Of a stretch of DNA of 64,000 bases, positions 54,317 through 64,000 are shown one piece after another. The DNA comes from Cellulomonas sp. WB94 (GTDB lineage: Bacteria; Actinomycetota; Actinomycetes; Actinomycetales; Cellulomonadaceae). Both the position numbers and the translations under genes were made by a program. The stretch is taken from NCBI RefSeq assembly GCF_003115775.1, contig NZ_QEES01000002.1:2046001-2110000 (forward strand), written 5' to 3'. The first letter of the stretch is position 1. Each line of letters starts with the position of its first letter. The notes under the pieces were generated by a model, which worked only from the letters and a program-made list of their open reading frames with translations, did not search any database and was not told the origin of the DNA.

Positions 54317-55671
54317 GAGAGACGTTCTCCTCGCTCCGCTACTTCAACTACCGGCTGTGGTTCACCGGGGCGATCGTCGCCAACATCGGCACGTGGATGC
54401 AGCGCGTCGCGCAGGACTGGTTGGTCCTGACCGTCCTGTCGCACGACTCGGGCATCGCGGTGGGCGTCACGACGGCGCTGCAGTTCGGTCCGACGCTGGT
54501 CCTGTCCGCGTGGGCCGGTCTCCTCGCCGACCGGCTCGACCGCCGCAAGCTCCTGCTCGCGACGCAGACTGCCCAGGGCGTCCTCGCGACCGCACTCGGC
54601 ATCCTCGTGCTTGGCGGTCACGCCCAGCTCTGGCACGTCTTCGTCTTCGCGGGCCTCCTGGGCTCGGTGACGGCGATCGACGGGCCCGTGCGGCAGACGT
54701 TCGTCGCCGAGATGGTGCCGGCCGAGGGGCTGGCCAACGCGGTCGGCCTGAACAGCGCGTCGTTCAACGCGGCCCGGCTCATCGGCCCGGGGCTCGCGGG
54801 GCTGCTCATCGCGGGAGTCGGCACCGGCTGGGTGTTCGTCATCAACGGTCTGACGTTCGCGTCGACCCTCCTCGCGCTCACGAAGATGCGCGACAGCGAG
54901 ATGCGGAAGATGCCGACGGCCGGACGGGCCAAGGGGCAGATCCGGGAGGGCCTGCGCTACGTGCGCGGTCGCTCGGACATCGTCGTGATCATGGTCGTCG
55001 TCGGCGTCGTGTCGACGTTCGGCCTCAACTTCCAGCTGACGAGCGCGATGATGGCGCGCGTCGAGTTCGGACGGGGTGCGGGGGAGTACGGCATCCTCGG
55101 ATCGGTCCTCGCGATCGGCTCGTTGACAGGCGCGCTGCTCGCTGCCCGACGCAAGCGGCCGCGGGTTCGGCTCGTGATCGGCTCGGCCTTCGCGTTCGGC
55201 ATCGCGAGCGGCGTCATGGCGCTCATGCCGACGTTCACGTCGTACGCGGTCGCGTCCATCCCCGTCGGGCTCGCGTCCTTGACGATGATGACGGCGGCCA
55301 ACACGACGATTCAGATGAACACCGACCCCGCGATGCGCGGTCGCGTGATGGCGCTCTACATGATGGTCTTCCTCGGCGCGACACCCATCGGGTCGCCCAT
55401 CGTCGGGTGGATCGCCGAGCAGTTCGGCCCCCGCTGGTCGGTCGGCATCGGGTCGGTCACAGCCCTGCTGGTCGCGTCGGGCGCGGCAGTGTGGGCATCC
55501 CGGCGGTGGAACGTCGAGGTGCGCTACCACGTGCACCGTCCGCATCTCGAGGTCCGGTACCCGCCCGCGGGCGACGGCGACCTCATGCCCGACGACGAGG
55601 TCGTGGAGCGCGACAACGCCGCGCGGAGCCTTGGTGCGCAGGACGCCGCGAACCGCGTGACAGCGGCCTGA
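54313..55671 (+). CDS. MFS transporter (MFS_3/EntS-like efflux type)
   Basis: 452 residues with about 12 hydrophobic spans. The N-terminus FSSLRYFNYRLWFTGAIVAN with IGTWMQRVAQDWLVL and the A-loop ADRLDRRKLLL are typical of the enterobactin-exporter-like MFS branch. DGPVRQTFVAEMVPAEGLAN is a conserved loop. The C-terminal 50 residues are hydrophilic. Operon with a MarR regulator suggests export of a toxic or signalling small molecule; the substrate is unknown. Confidence 0.9.
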   Translation: MRETFSSLRYFNYRLWFTGAIVANIGTWMQRVAQDWLVLTVLSHDSGIAVGVTTALQFGPTLVLSAWAGLLADRLDRRKLLLATQTAQGVLATALGILVLGGHAQLWHVFVFAGLLGSVTAIDGPVRQTFVAEMVPAEGLANAVGLNSASFNAARLIGPGLAGLLIAGVGTGWVFVINGLTFASTLLALTKMRDSEMRKMPTAGRAKGQIREGLRYVRGRSDIVVIMVVVGVVSTFGLNFQLTSAMMARVEFGRGAGEYGILGSVLAIGSLTGALLAARRKRPRVRLVIGSAFAFGIASGVMALMPTFTSYAVASIPVGLASLTMMTAANTTIQMNTDPAMRGRVMALYMMVFLGATPIGSPIVGWIAEQFGPRWSVGIGSVTALLVASGAAVWASRRWNVEVRYHVHRPHLEVRYPPAGDGDLMPDDEVVERDNAARSLGAQDAANRVTAA

Positions 55672-55729
55672 CGGGTGAATCGGCGCCCCGGGCACCCTCA
55701 GACGGTGCCCGGTATGTGACGATCGTCCC

Positions 55730-57487
55730 ATGAGGGGTAGCCGGCGCGTCCGCATCACGCTCAGGGTGTCCGCCGGGGTGCTGGGGCTGGTGCTCGTCGC
55801 CGGAGGCTGGCTGGGCTACCGCGGTCTGCAGGCCGAGCACGCGCTGCGCAGCGTGGGCGACGTGGTCGGGAATTTGGAGTCGGACATCGCCGCGGGCCGC
55901 ACCAAGGCGCTCGCGGACAAGCTGCCTGCGGTCCAGGCCGACGCGGAGCGTGCCCGGTCGGCGACGTCCGACCCGGTGTGGCGGCTCGCCGAGCACCTGC
56001 CGCTCGTCGGCGACGACCTCGCAGCCGTGCGCACGGTCGCGGCCGCCGTGGACGACGTGGCCCGGGACGCCCTGCCGGCGATCTCGCAGCTCGGCACGGT
56101 CCTCGGGGCGCAAGAGGTCCGGGGCACGGACGGCCGGATCGACCTCCAGCCGCTCGTCGACGCGGCCCCCACCCTCGCGCTCGCGGACTCCACGACGGTC
56201 CGTGCGCGGGACGCGGTCGACGCGATCGACACCTCGAGCCTCATGGGCCGCATCGCCGGCCCGGTCGTCAAGGTGCAGAAGGGGCTGGGCAAAGCGGCCG
56301 CGGCTCTCGACGCAGCCTCGAAGGTCGCCACGCTGCTGCCCTCGATGCTCGGGGCCGACGGCCCGCGCACCTACCTGCTGCTGTCTCTGAACAGCGCCGA
56401 GCTGCGCAGCGCGGGCGGCATCGTCGGCGCCGTCGCCGTCCTGCACGCCGAGAACGGTTCGATCGACCTCGTCGAGCAGCGCACGACGCTGGCCTTCCCT
56501 CCGACCGAAGAGAGCGTCCTGCCGCTCACGCCCGACGAGTTGCTGGTGCACACCGACCGGCTTGGCCGGTGGATTCAGGACACGGTCTTCACGCCCGACT
56601 TCCCGCGGACGGCCCAGCTCGTGAGCGCGATCTGGGAGCGGTCTACCGGCCAGACGGTCGACGGGGTGGTGGCGACGGACCCTGTCGCCGCGAAGTACCT
56701 GCTGAGCGCGACCGGCACGATCGCTGCGCCGGACGGCGTCAAGCTGCGCGCCAGCAACCTGCTGAGCGTCCTGCTGCACGACTCGTACCTGTCGATGCAG
56801 GACCCGGCGGTCGCCGACGAGTTCTACACCGGCGTGGCCGCGACGATCTTCAGGGCGGTCGGCTCGGGGCAGGGCGACTCGCGGGACGTCGTCGAGCAGC
56901 TCGCGAAGGCCGGCGAGGAGCGTCGCGTGCGCATCTGGTCCGCGCACCCCGACGAGCAGGGGCTGCTTGCGCCCACGTCGCTCAGCGGCGGCTTCCTGTC
57001 GGGGTCCGACGATGCGGCAGCCGGCGTGTTCCTGAACGACGGCACCGCGGGGAAGCTCGACTACTACCTCACGACTGCGTATTCGGTCGAGTCGATGACC
57101 TGCGGGAAGGATGGGTTCCCGGGCGCGGCGGTCGTGCGGCTCGACCTCGCCTACGACCCGCCTGCGGATGTCGCCACGTACCCCATGTACGTCACGGGGT
57201 ATCACGGCGACCGCATCGCGACGGGCTCGGTCCAGACGAATGTGACCGTCTACTCACCTGTCGGCGGCTCGATCAGCGAGCAGGCGCTGGGCGACGAGCT
57301 GGTGGGCGGGCTTGCTGCGACCGAGTCGGGTCGGGTCGTGAGCGTCCTGACGTCTCGGCTCGATCCCGGGGGGCGGGCGACCTACCGGTTCACGTTCCCG
57401 GTCGTGGCCTCGACGCTCGACGTGTGGACGACGCCGACCCTCACGAGCCCGGGCCTCGTCGAGGGCACGTGCACCCCGGCGCCCTGA
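55730..57487 (+). CDS. DUF4012 exported protein
   Basis: 585 residues. N-terminal membrane helix at about 12-30 (VSAGVLGLVLVAGGWLGYRG), then a helical region and the DUF4012 core: RTYLLLSLNSAELRSAGGIV, AIWERSTGQTVDGVVATDPV, AAKYLLSATG, a C-terminal beta-rich part with YYLTTAYSVESMTCG. The family occurs in actinobacteria near exopolysaccharide or glycosyltransferase genes; its biochemical role is unknown. The neighbourhood here includes ugd 3 kb upstream, consistent with cell-surface work. Confidence 0.85.
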   Translation: MRGSRRVRITLRVSAGVLGLVLVAGGWLGYRGLQAEHALRSVGDVVGNLESDIAAGRTKALADKLPAVQADAERARSATSDPVWRLAEHLPLVGDDLAAVRTVAAAVDDVARDALPAISQLGTVLGAQEVRGTDGRIDLQPLVDAAPTLALADSTTVRARDAVDAIDTSSLMGRIAGPVVKVQKGLGKAAAALDAASKVATLLPSMLGADGPRTYLLLSLNSAELRSAGGIVGAVAVLHAENGSIDLVEQRTTLAFPPTEESVLPLTPDELLVHTDRLGRWIQDTVFTPDFPRTAQLVSAIWERSTGQTVDGVVATDPVAAKYLLSATGTIAAPDGVKLRASNLLSVLLHDSYLSMQDPAVADEFYTGVAATIFRAVGSGQGDSRDVVEQLAKAGEERRVRIWSAHPDEQGLLAPTSLSGGFLSGSDDAAAGVFLNDGTAGKLDYYLTTAYSVESMTCGKDGFPGAAVVRLDLAYDPPADVATYPMYVTGYHGDRIATGSVQTNVTVYSPVGGSISEQALGDELVGGLAATESGRVVSVLTSRLDPGGRATYRFTFPVVASTLDVWTTPTLTSPGLVEGTCTPAP

Positions 57488-57545
57488 CGCCGCGATCACT
57501 GGCTCTTCACCCGCTCGCCCCCTGCATCCCCGGGACGCCAGCGCG

Positions 57546-57576
57546 CTACCATGGCGGTAGATATGTCCGATACATA
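57546..57576. promoter_or_regulatory. Two adjacent dyads before a small exported-protein gene
   Basis: CTACC-N5-GGTAG (57546-57560) is followed at once by TATGT-N5-ACATA (57562-57576). The second dyad is A+T-rich and sits about 23 bases before the ATG at 57599, so it is in promoter/operator position. No regulator can be assigned. Confidence 0.4.
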
Positions 57577-57598
57577 CGATTTGACGGGAGGGTCAGCC

Positions 57599-57934
57599 AT
57601 GAACAAGAAGTTCCGCACGGCCGCAGGGGTCGGCCTCGGAATGTTCGCGGTGCTCGCGCTGGCCGGGCCGGCCGCAGCAGCGGACCCTGCCACCGGGTGT
57701 GTGCGCGAGGACTCGGGCTACGCGGCTCCGGGCGTGACGTGCGTGCTCCCCACCCCGGCGCCGCGTTCCGACGTGCTGGGCGCTGAGCCGAACGTCACCG
57801 TGGTGCGCGCCGATGTGCTCTCGGCGACCGGATCGAACGTCGAGCCGGTCCTGTGGCTCGCCGGCGGGCTCGTCGTGGTCGGCGCCGGCGTTCTCGGTGG
57901 CATCGCCGTCGCGCGGCGCAGGCACACCGCCTGA
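57599..57934 (+). CDS. Small exported protein with C-terminal membrane anchor
   Basis: 111 residues from ATG 57599 with a GGGAGG ribosome site. Signal peptide at about 1-28 (MFAVLALAGPAAAA, cleavage after AAA). A short ectodomain of about 55 residues with two Cys (TGCVREDSG, VTCVLPTP) follows, then a C-terminal hydrophobic helix (WLAGGLVVVGAGVLGGIAVA) and a basic RRRHTA tail. This resembles a sorting-type tail but has no LPxTG. Function unknown. Confidence 0.75.
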   Translation: MNKKFRTAAGVGLGMFAVLALAGPAAAADPATGCVREDSGYAAPGVTCVLPTPAPRSDVLGAEPNVTVVRADVLSATGSNVEPVLWLAGGLVVVGAGVLGGIAVARRRHTA

Positions 57935-57948
57935 CGCGTGACCTGAGC

Positions 57949-57986
57949 ACACAGCGCTCGTCGGCTGAAGCCGGCGGGCGCTGTGT
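57949..57986. terminator. Bidirectional terminator between small exported-protein gene and serC
   Basis: ACACAGCGC (57949-57957) and GCGCTGTGT (57978-57986) are perfect inverted arms, with a further small pairing inside. The two flanking genes converge here. Confidence 0.7.
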
Positions 57987-58022
57987 TGTCAGGCGCTGTT
58001 GTCAGGCGCCCCGACCAGCAGG

Positions 58023-59913
<1,891 letters not shown>

Positions 59914-60035
59914 CGTCCTTGCAGGTCGCAGCGGTATGTCCGATCTCACCCCGAACTGGTCGTGACCGGAGCGTGACATTCGACGCCGCCGTCCTGTACG
60001 TTCGTCCTGCTTCGTAGGAACCCTCCTCCAGCGAA

Positions 60036-60232
60036 GCCCTGGTGCGGACGCTGAACCCTGCCGCCGCTCCGGGTCCGTACAACTTCGCCGGCAGGGGCGG
60101 GGGAACCAAGACGTGGGCACCGGAACACGGTGTCCTTGGGGTGAAGCCGAACGGATGGTCAGTCCATCTGAACGGCCGGGTGCTTCTCCAACCCGAACCC
60201 GACAGCTCACCTCGTAGGCGCAAGGAGAGGCA
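60036..60232 (+). promoter_or_regulatory. c-di-AMP riboswitch (ydaO/yuaA type) upstream of NlpC/P60 gene
   Basis: The leader reads CGCTGAACCCTGCC, then CTCCGGGTCC, GGCAGGGGCGGGGGAACC, TCCTTGGGGTGAAGCCGAA, GGCCGGGTGCTTCTCCAACC, CCGAACCCGACAGCTCACC and CGTAGGCGCAAGGAGAGG. This order of conserved blocks is the ydaO/yuaA class, which senses c-di-AMP. In actinobacteria it typically precedes cell-wall hydrolase genes (established). The end of the element merges with the ribosome site, so control may be over translation or transcription. Confidence 0.88.
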
Positions 60233-60236
60233 CCGC

Positions 60237-61001
60237 GTGACCGAGAGCATCACCCGCGCCAGACATCGTTCAGCGCGACGACCCACGACTCCGCTTCATG
60301 ACCTCGCAAACGCCGCCACCGGCTCGATGGGCACGGTCGGCCGTCGCACCGTCGTCGTCGCCGCGTCGTCGGGCCTCCTGGTCACGATGTTCGGCTCGCC
60401 GGCCGGTGCAGCCACCGGCGGAGCTGCCGGTTCGCTCCCGTCGGTCGACACCGCATCGCTGACCGCCTCGGCCCGCGCGGTCCTGGCCACAGCCCCCGTC
60501 GTGACGGCCCCGGCGGAAGCCGAATGGTCCTCCGACGCCCCCGCGGTCACCGCCGTCGCCCCGGCTCCCGTGGTCACGCGCGCCGCTGCAGCCACGGCCG
60601 CGCGGTCCGCCGCCCGCGCCGCCGCTCCCCGCGTCGCGGTCGCCAACAACCCGGTCCCGCAGTCGGTGTCGGGCAACGCGGTCCTCGAGATCGCAGCCCG
60701 CTACGTCGGTACCCCGTACCTCTCGGGCGGCACGACGCCGGCCGGGTTCGACTGCTCCGGGTTCGTCTCCTACGTGTACGCGCAGCTGGGCGTCTCGCTG
60801 CCGCGCACGTCGTCGGGCATCAAGGCGGCCGGCACGGTCATCTCGCGGGCCGACGCGCAGCCGGGCGACCTGATCTGGAGCCCCGGCCACATCTCGATCT
60901 ACGCGGGCGGCAACGACCAGATCGACTCGCCGCGTCCCGGCAAGACGGTCCAGTTCCGGTCCATCTGGCAGAGCGCCCCGGTGTTCATCCGGATCGGCTG
61001 A
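60237..61001 (+). CDS. Exported NlpC/P60 peptidoglycan hydrolase under riboswitch control
   Basis: 254 residues from the GTG at 60237 (AAGGAGAGG precedes). Signal segment at about 40-62 (VVVAASSGLLVTMFGSPAGA). An Ala/Val-rich linker leads to a C40 peptidase domain: EIAARYVGTPYLSGGTTPAG, catalytic Cys in GFDCSGFVSYVYAQLG, RADAQPGDLIWSPGHISIYA (His). It likely cleaves the stem peptide during growth or resuscitation. Regulation through c-di-AMP links it to osmotic or cell-wall state. Confidence 0.9.
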   Translation: MTESITRARHRSARRPTTPLHDLANAATGSMGTVGRRTVVVAASSGLLVTMFGSPAGAATGGAAGSLPSVDTASLTASARAVLATAPVVTAPAEAEWSSDAPAVTAVAPAPVVTRAAAATAARSAARAAAPRVAVANNPVPQSVSGNAVLEIAARYVGTPYLSGGTTPAGFDCSGFVSYVYAQLGVSLPRTSSGIKAAGTVISRADAQPGDLIWSPGHISIYAGGNDQIDSPRPGKTVQFRSIWQSAPVFIRIG

Positions 61002-61015
61002 CCTCATCAGGTGAA

Positions 61016-61053
61016 GGGCCTCGGCGGTGCGCACAGCACCTCCGGGGCCTTTT
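61016..61053 (+). terminator. Rho-independent terminator after NlpC/P60 gene
   Basis: GGGCC...GGTGC (61016-61030) pairs with GCACC...GGGGCC (61036-61049) and is followed by TTTT (61050-61053), the only clear U-tract terminator I see in the window. Confidence 0.7.
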
Positions 61054-61147
61054 CCTTGTCCTCACCGCGTACTCTGGTCGCGCCTGCACCTCCCCCTGCG
61101 GACCCGGACAGCCAGCCGGGTCCTCCGACCGGGTCAAGGAGTTCGCC

Positions 61148-61654
61148 GTGCTGATGCCAGTGCCGCGCCGGACGTTGCTGCTCAACGCGAGCCTCGAGCC
61201 GCTGTGCATCGTGAGCGTGCACCGGGCCGTCACCCTCGTGATGACAGGGAAGGCCACCATCCTGGAGATGGACGGTCGGATGCTGCACTCGGAACGCGCG
61301 GCCGTCCCGCTCCCTCTGGTCCTGTGCCTGACGCGGTACGTGCACGTGCCGATGCGACGGGTCGTGCCGCCGACGCGCCGGACGGTGCTCCAGCGGGACA
61401 ACCACCGCTGCGCGTACTGCGGCGGCGCGGCGGACACGGTGGACCACGTCCACCCGCGGTCGCGCGGTGGCCGCCACGAGTGGGCCAACGTCGTGGCCGC
61501 GTGCGCGCGGTGCAACCACCGCAAGGCGGACCGGCTGCTCCAGGAGATCGGGTGGGAGCTGGGGTTCGCGCCGCGGGCCCCTCGCGGTGCCGCTGCGCTC
61601 GTGCGCGGGGCAAGCGTGGACGAGCCGACCTGGTCGCCCTACCTCGTCGCGTGA
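61148..61654 (+). CDS. HNH endonuclease
   Basis: About 168 residues from the GTG at 61148, seven bases after AAGGAG. An N-terminal domain of about 75 residues (LLLNASLEPLCIVSVHRAV) precedes the HNH module with zinc Cys pairs: HRCAYCGGAADTVDHVHPRS, RGGRHEWANVVAACARCNHR. This is a widespread actinobacterial chromosomal HNH family, not intron- or phage-linked here. Its biological role is unknown. Confidence 0.88.
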   Translation: MLMPVPRRTLLLNASLEPLCIVSVHRAVTLVMTGKATILEMDGRMLHSERAAVPLPLVLCLTRYVHVPMRRVVPPTRRTVLQRDNHRCAYCGGAADTVDHVHPRSRGGRHEWANVVAACARCNHRKADRLLQEIGWELGFAPRAPRGAAALVRGASVDEPTWSPYLVA

Positions 61655-61785
61655 CGAGCTCGTTGCGCAACGGGGGAATTGCGCCAAGCGCGCGTCAAGG
61701 CCTGACCGGGTCTATGACGTGCCACGATGCGCCGATGGCATAGTGTGAGCGCACAGGCGATGAGGACTGCGGGGAGGTTCCACCG

Positions 61786-62736
61786 ATGAGGAACGACAAC
61801 GTGGTGCTGGTCGGGGTGGACGGCTCCATCGCGAGCCTCCACGCGCTCGACTGGGCAGCGGCTGCCGCGAAGGTGCACCACCGGTCGCTGCGGATCGTCT
61901 GCTCCTACTCCTTGCCCTCGTTCACCGCGGCGTCGCTTGACGGCGGCTACGCGGCCCTCGACGACACCGCGATCCAGGCCGGTGCGAAAGCCGTCCTCGA
62001 GGAGGCGACCCAGCGGATCGCGTCCTCCGGGGTCGAGGTCACCGCGACCGTCGCCACCGGCGATGCGACGGGCGTGCTCGTCGAGCTGTCGCACGAGGTC
62101 GCGGTCGCCGTTGTAGGGACCCGCGGTCGCGGAGGCTTCGCGGACCGGGTGCTCGGGACCGTCTCGTCGGCCCTGCCGGCGCACGCCTACTGCCCGACGG
62201 TCGTCGTGCCGCTGCGGGGAGCGCCGCGGCCGGCGCCTGACATGGCGGAGGACTCGCTTCCCCCGATCTCGCCGGTCCACCGCATCGTCGTCGGCGTCGA
62301 CGGCTCACCGCAGGCCGAGATCGCCCTGCGGGCCGCGATCATCGAGGCCAAGGCCTGGGACGCCGAGCTCATCGCCGTCACCGGGGTGCCCCTCGGTCAG
62401 GGCGCCGGGATGCTGAGCTGGTTGCCGGCGGCGATCGACCGCGAGCAGGTGCTCAAGGACGTCACCGAGGGCCTCAACGTCGTGATCGACCGAGCCCTCG
62501 TGGACCACCCCGGGTTCTCGGTGCGCCGGCACGTGCTCGACGGCTCGGGCGCCGAGCTGCTCACCGAGTTCTCCACCGCGACGGACCTCATCATCGTCGG
62601 GTCGCGCGGCCGCGGGGGATTCGCCGGGCTGCTGCTGGGCTCGACGAGCCAGGCCGTCCTGCACCACGCGTCGTGCCCCGTCATGGTCGTGACCAACCGC
62701 TGCAAGCCGCGCGACGAGGCTGCGCCGACCAGCTGA
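61786..62736 (+). CDS. Universal stress protein with tandem Usp domains
   Basis: 316 residues. Two Usp domains at about 1-148 and 163-310. Each starts with the alpha/beta core (VLVGVDGSIASLHALDWAA; HRIVVGVDGSPQAEIALRAA) and holds the ATP-binding motif G-x2-G-x9-G-S/T (GTRGRGGFADRVLGTVSS; GSRGRGGFAGLLLGSTSQ). Likely an ATP-binding stress or dormancy protein of the type common in actinobacteria. Monocistronic by spacing. Confidence 0.93.
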   Translation: MRNDNVVLVGVDGSIASLHALDWAAAAAKVHHRSLRIVCSYSLPSFTAASLDGGYAALDDTAIQAGAKAVLEEATQRIASSGVEVTATVATGDATGVLVELSHEVAVAVVGTRGRGGFADRVLGTVSSALPAHAYCPTVVVPLRGAPRPAPDMAEDSLPPISPVHRIVVGVDGSPQAEIALRAAIIEAKAWDAELIAVTGVPLGQGAGMLSWLPAAIDREQVLKDVTEGLNVVIDRALVDHPGFSVRRHVLDGSGAELLTEFSTATDLIIVGSRGRGGFAGLLLGSTSQAVLHHASCPVMVVTNRCKPRDEAAPTS

Positions 62737-62797
62737 CCTGCGCCGGGGCATTGCCCTGGAGCCCGCGAGCGAGCCCAGAGACCGGTAGCCGGGCGAC

Positions 62798-63286
62798 TCA
62801 GTCCGCCGGTGCCGCCGGGACGTCGGGGCGTCGCAGCAGCGCGGACAGGACGACGGTCGAGCGCGTCCGCGCGACGAACGGCTCGGCGGCAAGACGCTCG
62901 ACGACTCGCTCCAGGTGACGCATGTCCCGGGCGCGGACCTGCAGCACGAGGTCGACGTCACCCGTCACGGTGCTGGCCGCCACGACCTCCGGGTACGTCT
63001 CGACGGCCGCGCGCATGGTCGACGGGCTCGTGGAGCCGTGGCAGTACAGCTCGACGAACGCCTCGGTCTCCCAGCCGAGCGCGGCCGGGTCGAGCCGCAC
63101 CGTGAAGCCGCGGATGACGCCGCGCGCGCGGAGCCGGTCGACGCGACGCTTCACCGCCGGCGCCGAGAGCGAGACCGCAGCACCCACGTCCGCGTAGCTC
63201 GCCCGCGCGTCGACGGCGAGCTCCCGAAGGATCGCCGTGTCGAGGGGATCGAGCGGATCCGGGTGGGGGAGGGTCGCTGGCGGCAC
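62798..63286 (-). CDS. Lrp/AsnC-family transcriptional regulator
   Basis: About 162 residues from the GTG at 63286; longer in-frame starts up to 63349 exist and the true one is uncertain. The HTH is DPLDTAILRELAVDARASYA with VGAAVSLSAPAVKRRVDRL. The C-terminal RAM domain is VVAASTVTGDVDLVLQVRAR with DMRHLERVVERL. It responds to amino acids or similar ligands. It is divergent from the truncated gene at the window end, with an A+T-richer interval of about 210 bp between them. Confidence 0.88.
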   Translation of the reverse strand: MPPATLPHPDPLDPLDTAILRELAVDARASYADVGAAVSLSAPAVKRRVDRLRARGVIRGFTVRLDPAALGWETEAFVELYCHGSTSPSTMRAAVETYPEVVAASTVTGDVDLVLQVRARDMRHLERVVERLAAEPFVARTRSTVVLSALLRRPDVPAAPAD

Positions 63287-63499
63287 GCCCCCATGATGGC
63301 GCACGCGCACCCGCGGCGGCATGGGCGATTTGCCCTGTGGTGTCGGCATGAATACGGAATCGCCGGTATTCCCGACACGCCGCCATTGCCGCGCTGATTA
63401 TCAGGCATGCGACCACAAATCGGACAATCCCACCTCCGGTCCCTTGCAGATGCCGATTTTCTCCGGGATCGTCGCCATGGCGTTGAAAGGAAATCATTC

Positions 63500-64000
63500 A
63501 TGGCGACGGTAAGAAACGACGAGCGCGTCGACGCGGTCCCGGCCCAGCGAGTCCCGGGCCGCAAGGACCTGCGCGAGGCGACCCCAGCGAGCACGGCAGC
63601 AGACGCTGCGGTCGCGCGCCGCGGTGCGCTGGCCCGCGCCCGCGCTGCCGGCGCCCTCGAGTCCGCGACCGCCCCGGTGCTCGCACCTCCCGTCCTCCCG
63701 ACCCAGTCGGCCGCGCCGTCTGTCGAGAGCCTCGCTCCCGAGGTCGCGCGGCCCAGCGTCGAGGCGCCGCCTCAGACCTCGTCGACGCGCCGCAGCACGC
63801 GGCTCACCCTCGTCGTCACGTCGGCGTTCCTCGTCGTGGCCCTCGTCGTCGCTGGCGTCATCTCGTCCGTCCAGAGCTCGGCCCGCGCCGCCGAGCTGGT
63901 GCGGGTCAACGCCCGGGTCGCTCTCGAGGTCGCCGCGCGCACCGACGACCAGTCCCTCGTCCGCTCGGCGGACCGCGCGGTCGCGCAGGCGGCCGTGGCG
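63500..64000 (+). CDS. Putative single-span membrane protein (3' truncated by window edge)
   Basis: The frame is open from ATG 63500 to the last base, giving 167 residues. AAAGGAAA precedes the start. A Pro/Ala/Arg-rich cytoplasmic N-terminus of about 100 residues is followed by one membrane helix (LVVTSAFLVVALVVAGVISS, about 112-131) and the start of a helical extracytoplasmic region (LVRVNARVALEVAARTDDQS). I do not recognise it. A receptor- or sensor-type architecture is possible. The 63350-63499 leader is relatively A+T-rich and likely contains its promoter. Confidence 0.65.
   Translation, partial: MATVRNDERVDAVPAQRVPGRKDLREATPASTAADAAVARRGALARARAAGALESATAPVLAPPVLPTQSAAPSVESLAPEVARPSVEAPPQTSSTRRSTRLTLVVTSAFLVVALVVAGVISSVQSSARAAELVRVNARVALEVAARTDDQSLVRSADRAVAQAAVA

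Noticed and set aside
55713-55728. TGTGACGATCGTCCCA before the DUF4012 gene as a CRP site
   Set aside because: Only the left half-site matches; the right half is TCCCA instead of TCACA.
60042-60236. Coding extension of the NlpC/P60 gene upstream to 60042
   Set aside because: The segment is the c-di-AMP riboswitch; the start with a good ribosome site is the GTG at 60237.
61731-61738. GCCGATGG upstream of the universal stress protein gene as a FliA -10
   Set aside because: No TCAA/TCAC at the required 14-15 base distance; the bases there read CTAT. The gene has no motility context.
63452-63459. GCCGATTT upstream of the truncated membrane protein gene as a FliA -10
   Set aside because: The -35 position lacks TCA, and the gene is far from the motility island.

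Overview
The window comes from a motile, very high-GC Gram-positive actinobacterium. G+C is well above 70% in the coding regions, GTG starts are frequent and 4-base ATGA/GTGA gene overlaps are common. Gene order and products suggest a Cellulomonas-like member of the Micrococcales; this is inference, as no rRNA or other phylogenetic marker is present. Most of the window (about 3.8-48.4 kb) is one flagellar and chemotaxis island.

Layout. A truncated sacsin-type ATPase gene and a DUF2530 gene open the window. On the minus strand follow a degenerate EAL-HDOD regulator and the late-filament operon flgN-flgK-flgL-fliW. On the plus strand come fliA (sigma-28), fliC, fliD, fliS and a small companion gene, then the basal-body/hook operon flgB-flgC-fliE-fliF-fliG-fliH-fliI-fliJ-nlpC/P60-fliK-flgD-flgE, then flbD-motA-motB-fliL, then fliM-fliN-fliO-fliP-fliQ-fliR-flhB-flhA-flhF-csrA. 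Chemotaxis genes follow: cheA-cheW, three chemoreceptors (one coupled to a sugar-binding lipoprotein), and cheB-cheR-cheY-cheX-cheY-cheX-like. From 48.5 kb to the end the genes are general chromosome: two CAP-domain exported proteins, a purine permease, VanZ, UDP-glucose dehydrogenase, MarR plus MFS, DUF4012, a small exported protein, SerC, a DtxR/IdeR-type repressor, an NlpC/P60 hydrolase behind a c-di-AMP riboswitch, HNH endonuclease, universal stress protein, Lrp/AsnC regulator and a truncated membrane protein.

Regulatory logic read from the DNA. A CRP-type site (TGTGA-N6-TCACA) lies upstream of fliA. Nine sites with the shared pattern TCA(A/C/T)-N14/15-(G/A/C)CCGAT lie upstream of the EAL-HDOD gene, flgN, fliC, flgB, flbD, fliM, the sugar-binding lipoprotein gene, the third chemoreceptor gene and cheB. 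This suggests one FliA-driven regulon with fliA as its cAMP-responsive entry point. The fliC leader has a hairpin presenting GGA in its loop and a second GGA motif at the Shine-Dalgarno sequence. Both match the CsrA target, and both csrA and its antagonist fliW are in the window.

Notable protein-level departures: FlhF has lost its P-loop, FliM lacks the CheY-binding EIDALL peptide while FliN is long and FliY-like, CheA has no visible P2 domain but two CheW-like modules, and the three chemoreceptors share an almost identical block of about 730 bp whose codon choice differs from its surroundings. No flgM, flgF/flgG, flhG, cheD or cheZ was found in the window.
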